Source: Halichondria panicea (taxonomy: Eukaryota; Porifera; Demospongiae; Suberitida; Halichondriidae). From it: a stretch of 64,000 nt of DNA. This document shows positions 43,826 through 54,778 of this stretch, piece by piece (within the stretch, counting starts at the first letter, position 1; every line of letters begins with the position of its first letter). The stretch is from the NCBI RefSeq assembly GCF_963675165.1, contig NC_087379.1, positions 6,241,839-6,305,838 on the forward strand, written 5' to 3'. The notes below the pieces were generated by a model. It was not told the DNA's origin, searched no databases, and worked only from the letters and a program-made list of their open reading frames with translations. A program made the translations under genes and the position numbers.

Positions 43826-44109
43826 AAGTGTTAAGCTTACAGTTCATCTGTACTTTAGCCTCTCGTAGTTGGTAGATCAGTCTACCCTTAGATAAACAAA
43901 CTGCACCTCATGCTCTATATTCACTTAAATATAGCTGTTTCAATACTACTATCATAGTACCACTCTTATCCACTGCCTCCTATTAGCTCCATACTATTAA
44001 CCTCTCTCAAGAAAGTTTGTTTGTGCCCTGAAACAGCTGCGAAGTACAAAGTTAACTCTGTATTTTACTCGAGGCCTCGTAAAATACAACAATCTTATCT
44101 CAATACGAC
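43826..44109 (+). other. Leader block type I of TRIM copy 6 (first part)
   Basis: Diverged colinear copy of 4690-4940 and 17530-17810. No gene. Confidence 0.45.
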
Positions 44110-44662
44110 CATAGATACAAGAGGAAGAGAGATTGGAAACGGAAGTGCCCTCGAAGTACCATCTGTGTATCTCCGCGATTTCAATTGACGCTTACTTTTA
44201 ACCGTGGAGGGTTAACATAAATAATTTATGAGAATTATTTTGCTGTGTGTAAAACATCCAAGAGCAGTTCTTCTGCTAAACATAACTTTCATCTCGTATA
44301 CTTGAGGCCATTAGGGACACAGCACACTACATAGTTTACACAGCCTTAGATCATACACAGTAAGGACTATATAATTTATTATATAGGTATAATTATATAT
44401 ACATAAGCATAAAGGCGCTGTGTACCTTTAGCTACTTCACGACAATCGAGATTATATTTTCTTCGTTTCCAATAACTACCATTAAGGGGCGGGCATATGT
44501 GATTCAGTAATGGGGGTAGCTCTGAGAGGTATGCATTGGACACAATAAGTTTCCCAGGCTTTCGCGGGAGTTGTGAAGAGATATACGAATGGTCCCAGAG
44601 CCACTACGTAGACTTTATTGTAAAACATCACATGAATCGCTTCCGTTCCTTATTATACTCTG
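44110..44662. mobile_element. CATAGATA element, copy 2 (7-bp duplication ATACGAC)
   Basis: 553 bp, starts CATAGATACAAGAGG with inner AGATTGGAAACGGAAG, ends CGCTTCCGTTCCTTATTATACTCTG. ATACGAC flanks both sides exactly (44103-44109, 44663-44669). The right terminus has diverged more than the left. No coding frame. Confidence 0.75.
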
Positions 44663-45611
44663 ATACGACTCAGCCTCTCATATAATTTTGTACTATCATT
44701 ATACATTGCACATCGGGGGGAGGGACTGTTCTGAAACCCAGAATATGCTTGTTATTCTGTTGATGAGTGACCGTGCAACAGTGTGTGTGTGTGTAGATAT
44801 TTCAACAGTACGTATATATATACGTTTCTCTTCTACCGGTATTATTACATTTGTACAGTGCATGTACATTGATATTGTAGGGTATTATTGAAAGCACGTC
44901 GGCATGTACAATGTCTGTGCTATATGATCCAGCTGGGGAATGTGCTATAAAATTGATGTCCTACACTGTATTGTTTTTGTAAGTGACCATGCATGCAACA
45001 GTGCGATGTGAACGTACAATAACATGACTGTGTTCAGAATAGCACCATATTTTTATTTTATTTTGAAACAACAACTGAAGAGCACGTCCGAATGTAGATC
45101 TTACGTATGATGTAACGTAGCCTCCTTCACAGTTTCCATTGAGGAAGTGCGGCCTGAGATCTAGATATACGTATATAATGCTGCAATGGCACCATAATTA
45201 CTCGAGCATCAAACATATGCAAACTTTGCGAGGGTTGCGAGGGTTAATCAATTCATAACAATAAAATCGCAAAACCTAAATTATTAATAGTAAAAGCAAA
45301 ATAAAACATTAGTAGCCGCGGTTCCTGATCAAGCATATACGGTACGCGCAATCCTTGCATGCCGGAACGCAATAGTTAGATAAAATTTTTTGCTGATTTG
45401 GCTGATTCGCAAAGGTTTTTCACCCGCAAAATATTCTAGTAATACGGTATGTAAAATACTTGCCTGTGGTTAAGTTCTAGTCAATGTGTTTACTTATTTG
45501 AGTTTGTGACATGTGAGAACTAGAATGGCTGCTATGAATATTGTTGCTCATATTTGACATAATTATGGTGAACCCCACCCATTCTGTTCTTCAAACTGTC
45601 AACAAAGAACT
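44663..45611 (+). other. Leader block type I of TRIM copy 6 (second part)
   Basis: Colinear with 4960-5634 but with about 330 bp of unmatched sequence at 45120-45450 that ends in ATACGGTATG and may be a further TA-flanked MITE. No gene. Confidence 0.45.
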
Positions 45612-45735
45612 GTGAGTTAATCCCTCAAATGTGCATAACCTGTACTCGTACTCTTTGTATGTATCTTGCTAAACTATATTGACCTTGTGTGTGTATTTGT
45701 AGAATGTTTGTAAAACTTCTAATTTCCCCTCACAG
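45612..45735 (+). other. Putative 5'-UTR intron of TRIM copy 6
   Basis: GTGAGT donor after AAAGAACT; acceptor TTTCCCCTCACAG. Shortest of the set (124 bp). Confidence 0.55.
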
Positions 45736-45790
45736 ATATCGCGTATCGCCCAGTGACAAATCTTACAACACTCGATAAATTCCCAAAGCC

Positions 45791-48027
45791 ATGGCCGAGA
45801 GAGTGACTACAAAAGACGCTCTCAAGAAACTTGATGCTCAACTCGCTCCCTTTGTCTCGACACTTTCAAGCAGCCGAAACTCTTGCCTTGTTTTCATGTG
45901 TTTTGCAAGTCCCCGTGTCTGGAGAAACTAGTGACCAAGGATGGACGCTCCCTAACTTGTCCCACCTGTCGACACATTGTCCCACTGTCAGAGAGGGGAG
46001 TGGCTGGACTGCAATCAGACTTCCACATCGACCACTTGTTTGAGATACAAGATGCTTTCAACAAAGCTGAAGACGACAATGATACAAACTGTGGCAGCTG
46101 TGAGGATGGCAAAGCCACTGGATACTGTAACGACTGTAACGACTGTGGGGACTTTTTGTGTGAGGAATGTCAAACTGCTCATAAGAGACTCAAATACACG
46201 AGGAATCATTATCTCATTTCGCTCAACGCACTCAAAGCTCAAATGACGGGCCTGGTTCCCCCCCAAAAAGCCACCCCCAATTGCCCTAAACACTCGAAGA
46301 ATGACCTCAAAATATACTGCGATACTTGCTCCACTCTCATTTGCATGGACTGCACCATTCGTCTACACAAAGACCATAACTACGACCTGGTGGCTGATGT
46401 GCTGACCAAGCACAAGGAAGAACTTGTCTCCAGTCTCAAACCAGTCAAAGAGAAGCTGGACAGTGTACAACGAGCTCTGAAGGACTTTGACACAAGAGCC
46501 AAGGCAATTCACGATCAGAGGACCACGATTGAAGCCAACATCCACAAGGAGATTGGTGAACAACATCGACTGTTGGATCAACGAAGGGCAGAGCTTGTAG
46601 GAGAGCTAGAGATGCTGACTCAGCAAAAGCTGAAGGATCTAGCGGCACAGAGGGACCAAGTGGAGATCACTCAGGTGAAACTGACCAGCTGTCTGGAGTA
46701 CGCTGAGGGGGGTCTCAAAACAGGCACAGACGGTGAAATACTCAAAATGAAATTTTCCGTTGTTAAGAGAGTCGAACAGATCACTACCGAATTCGAATCA
46801 AAAACTATTCAGCCAGAAACAAAGGCTGACATGGAACTGACCACAAAAGGAAAAGAACCTCTCCAACAAGCTTGCCGAGATTTCCTAGAGATTGAACAGC
46901 GTGGATCATTCAGTTTAGAGAACAGCCACACGACAGGAGATGGTCTAAAAGGTGCTACAATTGGAGAAATAAAAACTGTGTCCTTTCAACTAATGACCAA
47001 GAAAAACAAGAAATTCAACGGCAAAAGCAACCTCAAAGCTGAACTTGTGTATATCGTGAGCAAAGACATATTGAAATGTGAAGTGATCGATCAACAACAC
47101 GGTCAACACAAGATCAACTATCGCCCAATGAAACGAGGAAAGCATGAACTACACATCACTGTCAATGGGAACGCAGTACGAGGCAGTCCATTCCCAATAG
47201 CTGTAGCCCCATCACCACAGAGCTTCATCAAGCCTTCCCGAGTTGTACGAGGTGTGAACAAGCCACGAGGCACTGTCTCCAACAGTAAGGGAGAGTTGGT
47301 TGTTGTTGAAGGTGGTGGAGCTACTATCTCTGTATTGACACCAGAGGGTGAGAAGATACGAACGTTCGGAAAGCTGAATAATGCATATGGAGTGACTGTG
47401 GACAAAGACGACAACATCTATGTAATGGAAGTTAACAATCATCGTGTGAATAAGTTCTCATCCGACGGAGAGTTTGTGGCAGCTGGTGGTAGTCTAGGCA
47501 GTGGTAACCTTCAGTTTAGTGGCCCACTTGGTATTTGTTACAACAGAAGAGACAACAACCTGTATGTGCCTGATCAGAGTAACAACAGAATACAAGTGCT
47601 CTCTACTGAACTGAATTTCGTACGATGTTTCGGTACACCTGGCAAAGGGAACGGACAATTACAAAGCCCATTATATGCAGCATTTGATAGTGCCAATAAC
47701 CTCTATGTGACTGAGTACACTAACCATCGAGTACAAGTCTTCACTGCTGAAGGTCAATTCCTGAGAACCTTCTCACAAAAAGCCAACGGTCATCAGAAGC
47801 TGAGCTCACCCTATGCCATAGCCATCGACAGCAGTGACACAGTGTACGTTAGTGAGAATGGACTGTATCATGTGAATGTGTTCACATCTCAAGGAGCATA
47901 CATCACCACGTTTGGCGGACCAGGAACGAAAGAAGGACAGTTTAATAACATTTACGGACTCTCTATTGATCGCAATGACTCCGTTGTTGTATCCGATGAA
48001 GGCAACGAGCGACTACAGATATTCTAA
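45791..48027 (+). pseudogene. TRIM-NHL copy 6, frameshifted in the RING
   Basis: The normal ATG at 45791 reads MAERVTTKDALKKLDAQL, then a 4-bp deletion (CTCGCTCCC where other copies have CTCGAATGCTCCC) shifts the frame, removes the first RING Cys pair and stops at about residue 46. The remaining 714 codons to 48027 are open with no in-frame ATG until after the first B-box. A 9-bp tandem duplication gives CNDCNDCGDFLC in B-box 1, adding a Cys. Filamin and early NHL are almost identical to copy 1. Blade dipeptides VN, QS (NNR) and YT; one residue inserted in NGHQKL. A single sequencing error could also explain the 4-bp loss, so it should be re-read before being called dead. Confidence 0.85.
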
Positions 48028-48914
<887 letters not shown>

Positions 48915-48927
48915 GACATGCACTTGC

Positions 48928-49825
48928 AGGTGGTGGTGGTTGGAGACCAGAGTGCTGGCAAGACGAGTGTCCTGGAGATGGTTGCTAATGCTCGTATATT
49001 TCCCACAGGGAGGAGGGGAGATGATGACTCGTAGCCCCACCATGGTTACCCTTAGCAACAGACCTGAGTGTGTTGCAATGGTCTCTCTATTACTATTAAT
49101 GTCAGCCAATGACAAGTTTGAACTACATACACACCATGCACACATGTACACCTACGTAGATCCCAAATGCTCTAAACATTTATACATGTATATGTGTTGT
49201 CTCTCCTTAAAAATTGGTACGTATGACTGTCTGTGTTTAACTCAGCACTCTATTTGTACTGGTACTGACTTTTACTGTGGTGCTGTAAAATTTGGTTGAT
49301 GGCATGTACGTCGATTCACTGCATGTAAATTGTCTCTAACATTCATAGCTATATAATAAATTCATTGGGTACCCGTACAAGATATAGTGACGTAATGTGA
49401 CCATGTACTCTCCCAGCCCACAGGTGTATGACCTCACCAAGGAGGGGGACCTTTGTGCCATCCGCACCGAGATTGAGCGTCAGATGAGGGTCAGCGTTCA
49501 ATCAGGGAAGACCATGAGCTCTCAGCCCCATCTCCCTTACCATGTACATCTCCCTTACCATGTACGGGCCCCACCTCAAGAGAATGGTCCTGGTCGACCT
49601 CCCAGGGATCATCTTGTGTGTCATGTGAGTGTACACTCAAATAATGTGACTGTGTGTATCCGTACAGACTAGTATGGCCGCTAACACAAAAGATGAGATC
49701 ATCAAAATGTGCAGGTGTGTTGTGTGTGTGGTGACTGTAGTGTGGAAGGTGTAGTCAGTAATTCCTGTTCTTCCACAGACAGTACATGCAGAACCCAAAC
49801 GCCATCATCATGACTTGTGCAAGGT
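48928..49825 (+). pseudogene. OPA1-like remnant, exons 1-4 of the unit before TRIM copy 7
   Basis: P-loop exon 48930-49060 ([20 protein letters not shown]) shifts frame at TATATTTCCCACAGGG. Exon 2 at 49424-49612 carries a duplicated TCTCCCTTACCATGTACATC stretch before LKRMVLVDLPGII. Exon 3 at 49668-49713 lacks its TVTT start, and exon 4 at 49779-49825 is RQYMQNPNAIIMT with a broken donor. Confidence 0.82.
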
Positions 49826-50334
49826 ATAAGTGCTGTAGTTGAAGCTTATGGTTACGGTGGCCCTGAGTGCTACCAATATTACAGTTCATTTAGCTACAGC
49901 CTTTCAAAGTTGGTAGTTCTGTGTCACACAGAGTCTACCCTTAAATAAACAACTGCGCTTCACTCCCAATTAATTCACGGTAGCATTATTAATTCTATTA
50001 CGTAGTCTATAGTGCTTTTGTACCACTGCCTCCTCCTACATGTATTAACCTCTGTACCCACTTTTTGCTCCTATTAACTTTCTCAAGAAAGCTTGTTTGT
50101 GCTCTGAAACAGTTTCAAAATGCTAGGTACATTGCATTGTAGCTATCAACTTCAATTTCAACTCACTATAATTATGTACTATCATGGTACATTGCACATC
50201 GGGGAGGGGGCGATGTTCTGTAAAGTTAGGTCGACATTACCACTAAGCTATAATAAGCTATTTTCTGTCCTTCCCTATAAAAACAATATTTTGATGCATA
50301 CAGGGAAGGACAGAAAATATCAAATATTGTTTAA
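49826..50334 (+). other. Leader block type I of TRIM copy 7 (first part) plus hairpin
   Basis: Colinear with 4653-5020 up to CGATGTTCTGTAAAGT (50226). It is followed by about 105 bp containing an inverted pair ATTTTCTGTCCTTCCCT/AGGGAAGGACAGAAAAT (50262-50320). No gene. Confidence 0.5.
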
Positions 50335-50639
50335 CCCTTTAACCGAATAAAATGGTGCAACATGTGTTGCCATAACAACCATGGTTATTACGCTCACCCG
50401 TTTTTATCATTTTAAATGCTCGGCCAGCGGTGAGATAAAATCCAAAAATTGATTTTTTATGGATCAGCCTATCATATGGTATAAAGGCTTGACTAAGCTT
50501 GATTTTCACATCATATGAATGTAACAATGTTAAGATATATCAATTTGAAGTACAATACGTACATGTATTACTATATCGGTGAACGATCTACGAAACAAGC
50601 TCACATAAAGACTGTTCATTACTGCTAATTCTATTTTAG

Positions 50640-50795
50640 CTATACTATACTCACTACTGATATTCTAGCTATACTATACTACTTGCCAGAGTCACACAGT
50701 GAGCCCTCTCCTGGTCTTTCACCGTCCTGGTCCATAGCGCTAGCGTCTAGGTCCATGTCATGCATGTCCTCAGGAGAGCAGTGCAGGATTGGCTA
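50640..50795 (-). pseudogene. Possible second piece of the piggyBac transposase frame
   Basis: On the minus strand CSPEDMHDMDLDASAMDQDG and ERPGEGSLCDSGK form an acidic stretch open over about 35 codons, compatible with the acidic N-terminal region of piggyBac transposases. It is separated from the start codon piece by the 1.77-kb nested block. Weak evidence. Confidence 0.35.
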
Positions 50796-51030
50796 TTTAT
50801 ACTATTTATACTTAGGATGTTATACACATAGAGGTTTTACATGGTTCTATACACATTATACACATGTTATATTGCATAGAGTGATGTATAAAGTCACAAA
50901 TTACCACCATAATCTAGTATAATAATTATGACTCAGTTTCTTGTGTATTGTCTACTATTTCAGTATGATGTCATTGTTTTGATAGTCAGCATTCATAAAT
51001 ACCAGTATAATGTGCATAACATGCATAATT

Positions 51031-51428
51031 ACCGTATATCTTCTAATTTATCGGACACTTCTAATTACCCCGGACACTCTTTTGGGCAATTTTCGTTGTT
51101 CTAATACAACGGACACTCCAGTGCTTTAATATTACATTTGTTCTAAATATCCGGACAATACTTTGAAAAGTAGAGTTTACATTCACAGACGGCAAGTAAG
51201 ACTTAGAGTGCTGCAGTTAGATAGCTTTGAGTAGCTAGTTTTAGATAGCTAGTGCAACTATTCAGTCGCACACTGTTCTATTAAACTTAGCTAACTCGCA
51301 TGCAGCTGCTTGCTTGTTCTAATTATTCCGGACACTTCGCATGCTCTATAAAAATCTGTTCCAATTATACCCGGACAATTTCCAAAATAATAATTTTTTA
51401 CTGTCCGATAAATTAGAAGATATACGGT
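51031..51428. mobile_element. TCTTCTAATTTATCGGACA MITE (TA duplication)
   Basis: 398 bp; ACCGTATATCTTCTAATTTA at the left and its complement at the right, with TA shared at both ends. Interior repeats of TTCTAATTA(T)-CCGGACA. A decayed relative is at 22452-22680. Confidence 0.82.
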
Positions 51429-51429
51429 A

Positions 51430-51617
51430 TACCACGTTATACACATGTTATACACAGTGTTATACACATGTTAGACATTATACAGTATAAAGTCAACGTG
51501 TATAATGTCACACTTCCGCACATTGTACCACGTTATACACATGTTATACACAGTGTTATACACATGTTAGACATTATACAGTATAAAGTCAATGTGTATA
51601 ATGTCATACTTACGCAC
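51430..51617. repeat. Two 94-bp tandem units rich in GTTATACACATG
   Basis: ACCACGTTATACACATG...ATTATACAGTATAAAGTCAA and the following TGTATAATGTCA occur twice in tandem with few differences. Confidence 0.85.
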
Positions 51618-51663
51618 AACTGTGCCAGTGTATATAATGTGCATATAACACCTATATTAATCC

Positions 51664-52060
51664 CTTACCCTAACTCTAACCCCTTTACCCTAACCCTTTA
51701 CCCTAACCTTATACCCACCTAACCCCTAACACTAACCTTTACCCTAACCCTAACCCCTTTACCCTATACTAGCTCTAACCCCTTTACCCTAACTCTAACC
51801 CGTTACCCTAACTCTAACCCCTTTACCCTAACTCTAACCCCTTTACCCTAACTCAAACCCCTTTACCCTAACTCTAACCCTTTACCCTAGCTCTAACCCC
51901 TTTACCCTAACTCTAACCCCTTTACCCTAACTCTAATCTCTTACCCTAACCCTTTACCCTTACCCTGACCCCCTAGTCTGTTACCCTAACCCTAACCTTA
52001 TTCCCTATAACCCTATCCCTAACCCTTTACCCCTTATGCTAACTAACCCTTACCCATACC
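51664..52060. repeat. Telomere-like minisatellite (CCCTAACTCTAACCCCTTTA)
   Basis: About 20 imperfect units of CCCTAACTCTAACCCCTTTA and CCCTAACCCTTTA fill 400 bp. The hexamer CCCTAA (complement TTAGGG, the common animal telomere repeat) is frequent but never runs as a pure array. It is either a degenerate interstitial telomeric tract or a minisatellite that resembles one. Confidence 0.8.
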
Positions 52061-52496
52061 GTTACCTAACCTCTTATATACCCTTATAACCGCCCATAAT
52101 CCCGACATTATGCACATTATATGCATAATATACATACACAATTAAGTGTACCTGTAGCCAAACTCTATATCCGTAACACCAACACGTCCCAACTTGGATC
52201 TCACAAATTTGACATTATGCATATTATGCACAATTAAAATAATTATTTGACATTATGCACATTATACAGCTCAATTATACATCAAATATAAAATTTGACG
52301 TTATGCATATTATGCATAATATACACCACTTACTAAAATGTGACATTATGCACAATATGCATAACAATTATACATCAAGTATAAAATGCATAATGTCATA
52401 ATTATTACATCACTTGTATGAATGTGACATTATGCACATTATACATTTTTATATCAACATTATATGTTACATGTATAATGTGGGGATGTTATGCAA
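52061..52496. repeat. AT-rich TGACATTATGCACATTATGC repeats
   Basis: Irregular repeats of the palindrome-prone string ACATTATGCACATTATGCAT on both strands. No gene. Confidence 0.7.
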
Positions 52497-52730
52497 TTAT
52501 ACATATAATGTCATGCTAATGTCAGTATAACATGCATAAATAACCAATCCTGCACACTTATGGTCCTCAGTCCCAGACAGTTCATCAGCGTCTGGCATAA
52601 AGCTGGTAGCCTTTGGGAGGTATCCTACTATCCCCTCTCCTTCATAGGCACTGTCATCACCAGAGGAGACATCGCCATTGCTGTCCTCAAGCTGTTCAAG
52701 CACATCGGCACAAGTAAACAACCTAGCCAT
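52497..52730 (-). pseudogene. piggyBac transposase N-terminal remnant
   Basis: From the ATG whose complement is at 52728-52730 the frame reads MARLFTCADVLEQLEDSNGD, then SSGDDSAYEGEGIVGYLP. The pattern of a short basic start, a leucine-rich helix and an acidic Ser/Asp tract is typical of the start of piggyBac-type transposases. The catalytic domain is absent. Confidence 0.6.
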
Positions 52731-52934
52731 AGCTATAAACTTCGTGCGGTAAGATGCTAATGAAATTTTAACATAGCAACGTGGCTTGGAAATTTCTAGA
52801 CTAAATTGCACGTGATTCTACAGCTCTTCCTGTATACAGGGATGTGCGTAGTTCGAGCTACTTCCTAAGTATCGCAGAATTATACAAAAAACTACTATGG
52901 CCACGATCGTGGCCCGTGGCGGTTAAAGGGTTAA

Positions 52935-53681
52935 AGAAAGAAAAAAATATAATTTATATATTATTATATTTGAAACAATGTGCTTGATAACTCATGCATG
53001 TAGTTAGTGGTTTAACTGTGTGTGTTTATACTGACTAGCGATTGCAACAGTATAATTGTAAGGAACTGCTCATTTCTATATTTTACATTTGTACAGTGCA
53101 TGTACATTGATATCAAAGGGTGATATTGAAAGCACGTTGGCATGTATAGCGGGAAATTTTGGTGGGGTGCAAAATTTCACGGATAGAGCAGTTAACGCTG
53201 GGAGAAACTCCCATGCACGCACCGGTATTTCACATGCAAAGCTATTGGTGGGTATGTTTCCTGGCATTGAATATCTGTGCTATGATCCAGTTAAAAATAA
53301 TGTGCTAAGCCAATAATAATTTATGTCCTACACTATTTTTGTGCTGTTTAGTTTTTTGGGTGACCATGCAACGGTACAATTGAACGTACATGACTGTGTT
53401 CGGAATAGTTCATCGTGAAACAACGGAGAAAACTGAAAAGCACCTCAGAATGTCAATCTACGTATGATGCTTGCACTTGACTGTGGTTAGGTCAATGTGA
53501 ATTTAGGCACACTCGAGTTTGTGGTTGTCTTCAAAATACATGTGAACGTAGATAAACGTTTATAATTAATTATGATGTGTAAACACTATGGCTGCTAAAT
53601 CTATGAATATTGTTGCATGCTCATATTTGACATAATTATGGTGAACCCCACCCATTCTGTTCTGAATGTCCTCAATAAGTC
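52935..53681 (+). other. Leader block type I of TRIM copy 7 (second part)
   Basis: Resumes at GAAACAATGTGCTTGATAACTC and is colinear with 5025-5620 and 17880-18900. No gene. Confidence 0.5.
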
Positions 53682-54547
53682 CATAGATACACAAAAGAAA
53701 GGGATAGGCAACACCCAGCACTTCTGTTGGATGAGGCGAGTTGCTAAAAAGGGGCGTGTAATGAGCAAAAAAGGGGTGTGTGCACTCAAAATGTCAGTAA
53801 AGATATTAATTAATAATTTGTAGTATTATAGCAAACTGTGCTCTTGAGGAGACACCAGATACACTTAGACATAGGCTATTAATCTTTTAGAGCTACTATA
53901 TGCAAAGTGATGAGAAAGTGAGCTCCAAAGGGGGTGTCAGTACACTCTACAAACCATAACAGGTCTGTTCCCAAGTCCTTCAAATGCCATCTCTTCGATC
54001 ACACAATACAGATAAAGATACTTGTGTTCCACTTTCTAATACCTAAACTGTGTCTTAGAGCACTTCAAACTAGATTACCATGTACAGTAAGAGCAGGAGA
54101 GGTACGCAAACTTTCTGGACTTCGGACAAACGTTTCATGGTGCTGCTACTACTTCACTGCATTGAGAGCTGGAAAATATGCTTTGTTCCATGCAGTTATA
54201 AACACACTTTAATTCTGTGAAACGTACATGTTATAAAATTATTTCATATTGGAGATATAGGTACATAAACTGACAAATCGGTGTTTTTTCACACAAATCA
54301 AGCTGAATAAAAGAAAGCTCGGCACTAACATAGCAACTGTAGCTATCAGTAGTGCTGGGTGTATGTGTGCATGATGCCTGATTGCTTTGAATTTCTCTTT
54401 TAGGCCCCCTACGAGAAAAATAAGCAGATATAGGGATCATTGTGTACTTTCTTGAGCACAACTCGCCTCCAAACCGGAGGGTGTGACGTCACACACTGCA
54501 TTTACCTAGCATCACGTGGGGCGTTGCCTTACTTTCGTGTATCTATG
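53682..54547. mobile_element. CATAGATA element, copy 3 (7-bp duplication)
   Basis: 866 bp with CATAGATACAC at the left and GTGTATCTATG at the right. ATAAGTC and ATCAGTC flank it (one mismatch). An open frame of about 90 codons at 53934-54212 has no recognisable family. The element ends 18 bp before the splice donor of TRIM copy 7, so it separates the upstream promoter block from the first intron. Confidence 0.78.
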
Positions 54548-54565
54548 ATCAGTCAACAAAGAATT

Positions 54566-54730
54566 GTGAGTTAATCCCTCGAATGTGCATGACCTGTACC
54601 CTATATATGTATATGCTAACAGACTTTGTATTAGTTCTATATTGACTTTGTTGTAATATGTATTTGTACATAGTCATAGTCTAATATAGATCTAGAATCA
54701 CAATAATGTTTGCCCCATGTTCCCTCACAG
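54566..54730 (+). other. Putative 5'-UTR intron of TRIM copy 7
   Basis: GTGAGT donor after AAAGAATT; acceptor GTTCCCTCACAG. Confidence 0.6.
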
Positions 54731-54778
54731 ATATCGCCCAGTAACAAACCTTACAGCATTCGATAAATTCCCAAAGCC

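Larger units (their letters stand above)
50787..52557. repeat. Nested block with inverted GCAGGATTGG ends
   Basis: GTGCAGGATTGGCTATTTATAC at the left and GCATAAATAACCAATCCTGCAC at the right are inverted and both adjoin pieces of the piggyBac frame, so this looks like a separate insertion into it. No clean duplication. It contains the MITE and minisatellites listed below. Confidence 0.55.
50335..52930 (-). mobile_element. Decayed piggyBac-type element with nested repeats
   Basis: Exact 11-bp termini CCCTTTAACCG / CGGTTAAAGGG are flanked by TTAA on both sides (50331-50334, 52931-52934), as in piggyBac elements. A palindrome GGCCACGATCGTGGCC lies just inside the right end. A transposase N-terminus survives on the minus strand near the right end (52730-52497); the rest is replaced by a MITE and AT-rich tandem repeats. 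The insertion sits inside leader block type I. Confidence 0.8.

Noticed and set aside
45883-45891. Start of TRIM copy 6 at TTG 45883
   Set aside because: TTG is not a plausible start for a nuclear animal gene here. The homologous ATG is at 45791, and the apparent later start results from the 4-bp deletion.
51430-51617. Repeated TTATACACA strings as a replication-origin signal
   Set aside because: They resemble bacterial DnaA boxes by chance; the context is an AT-rich tandem repeat in an animal transposon.
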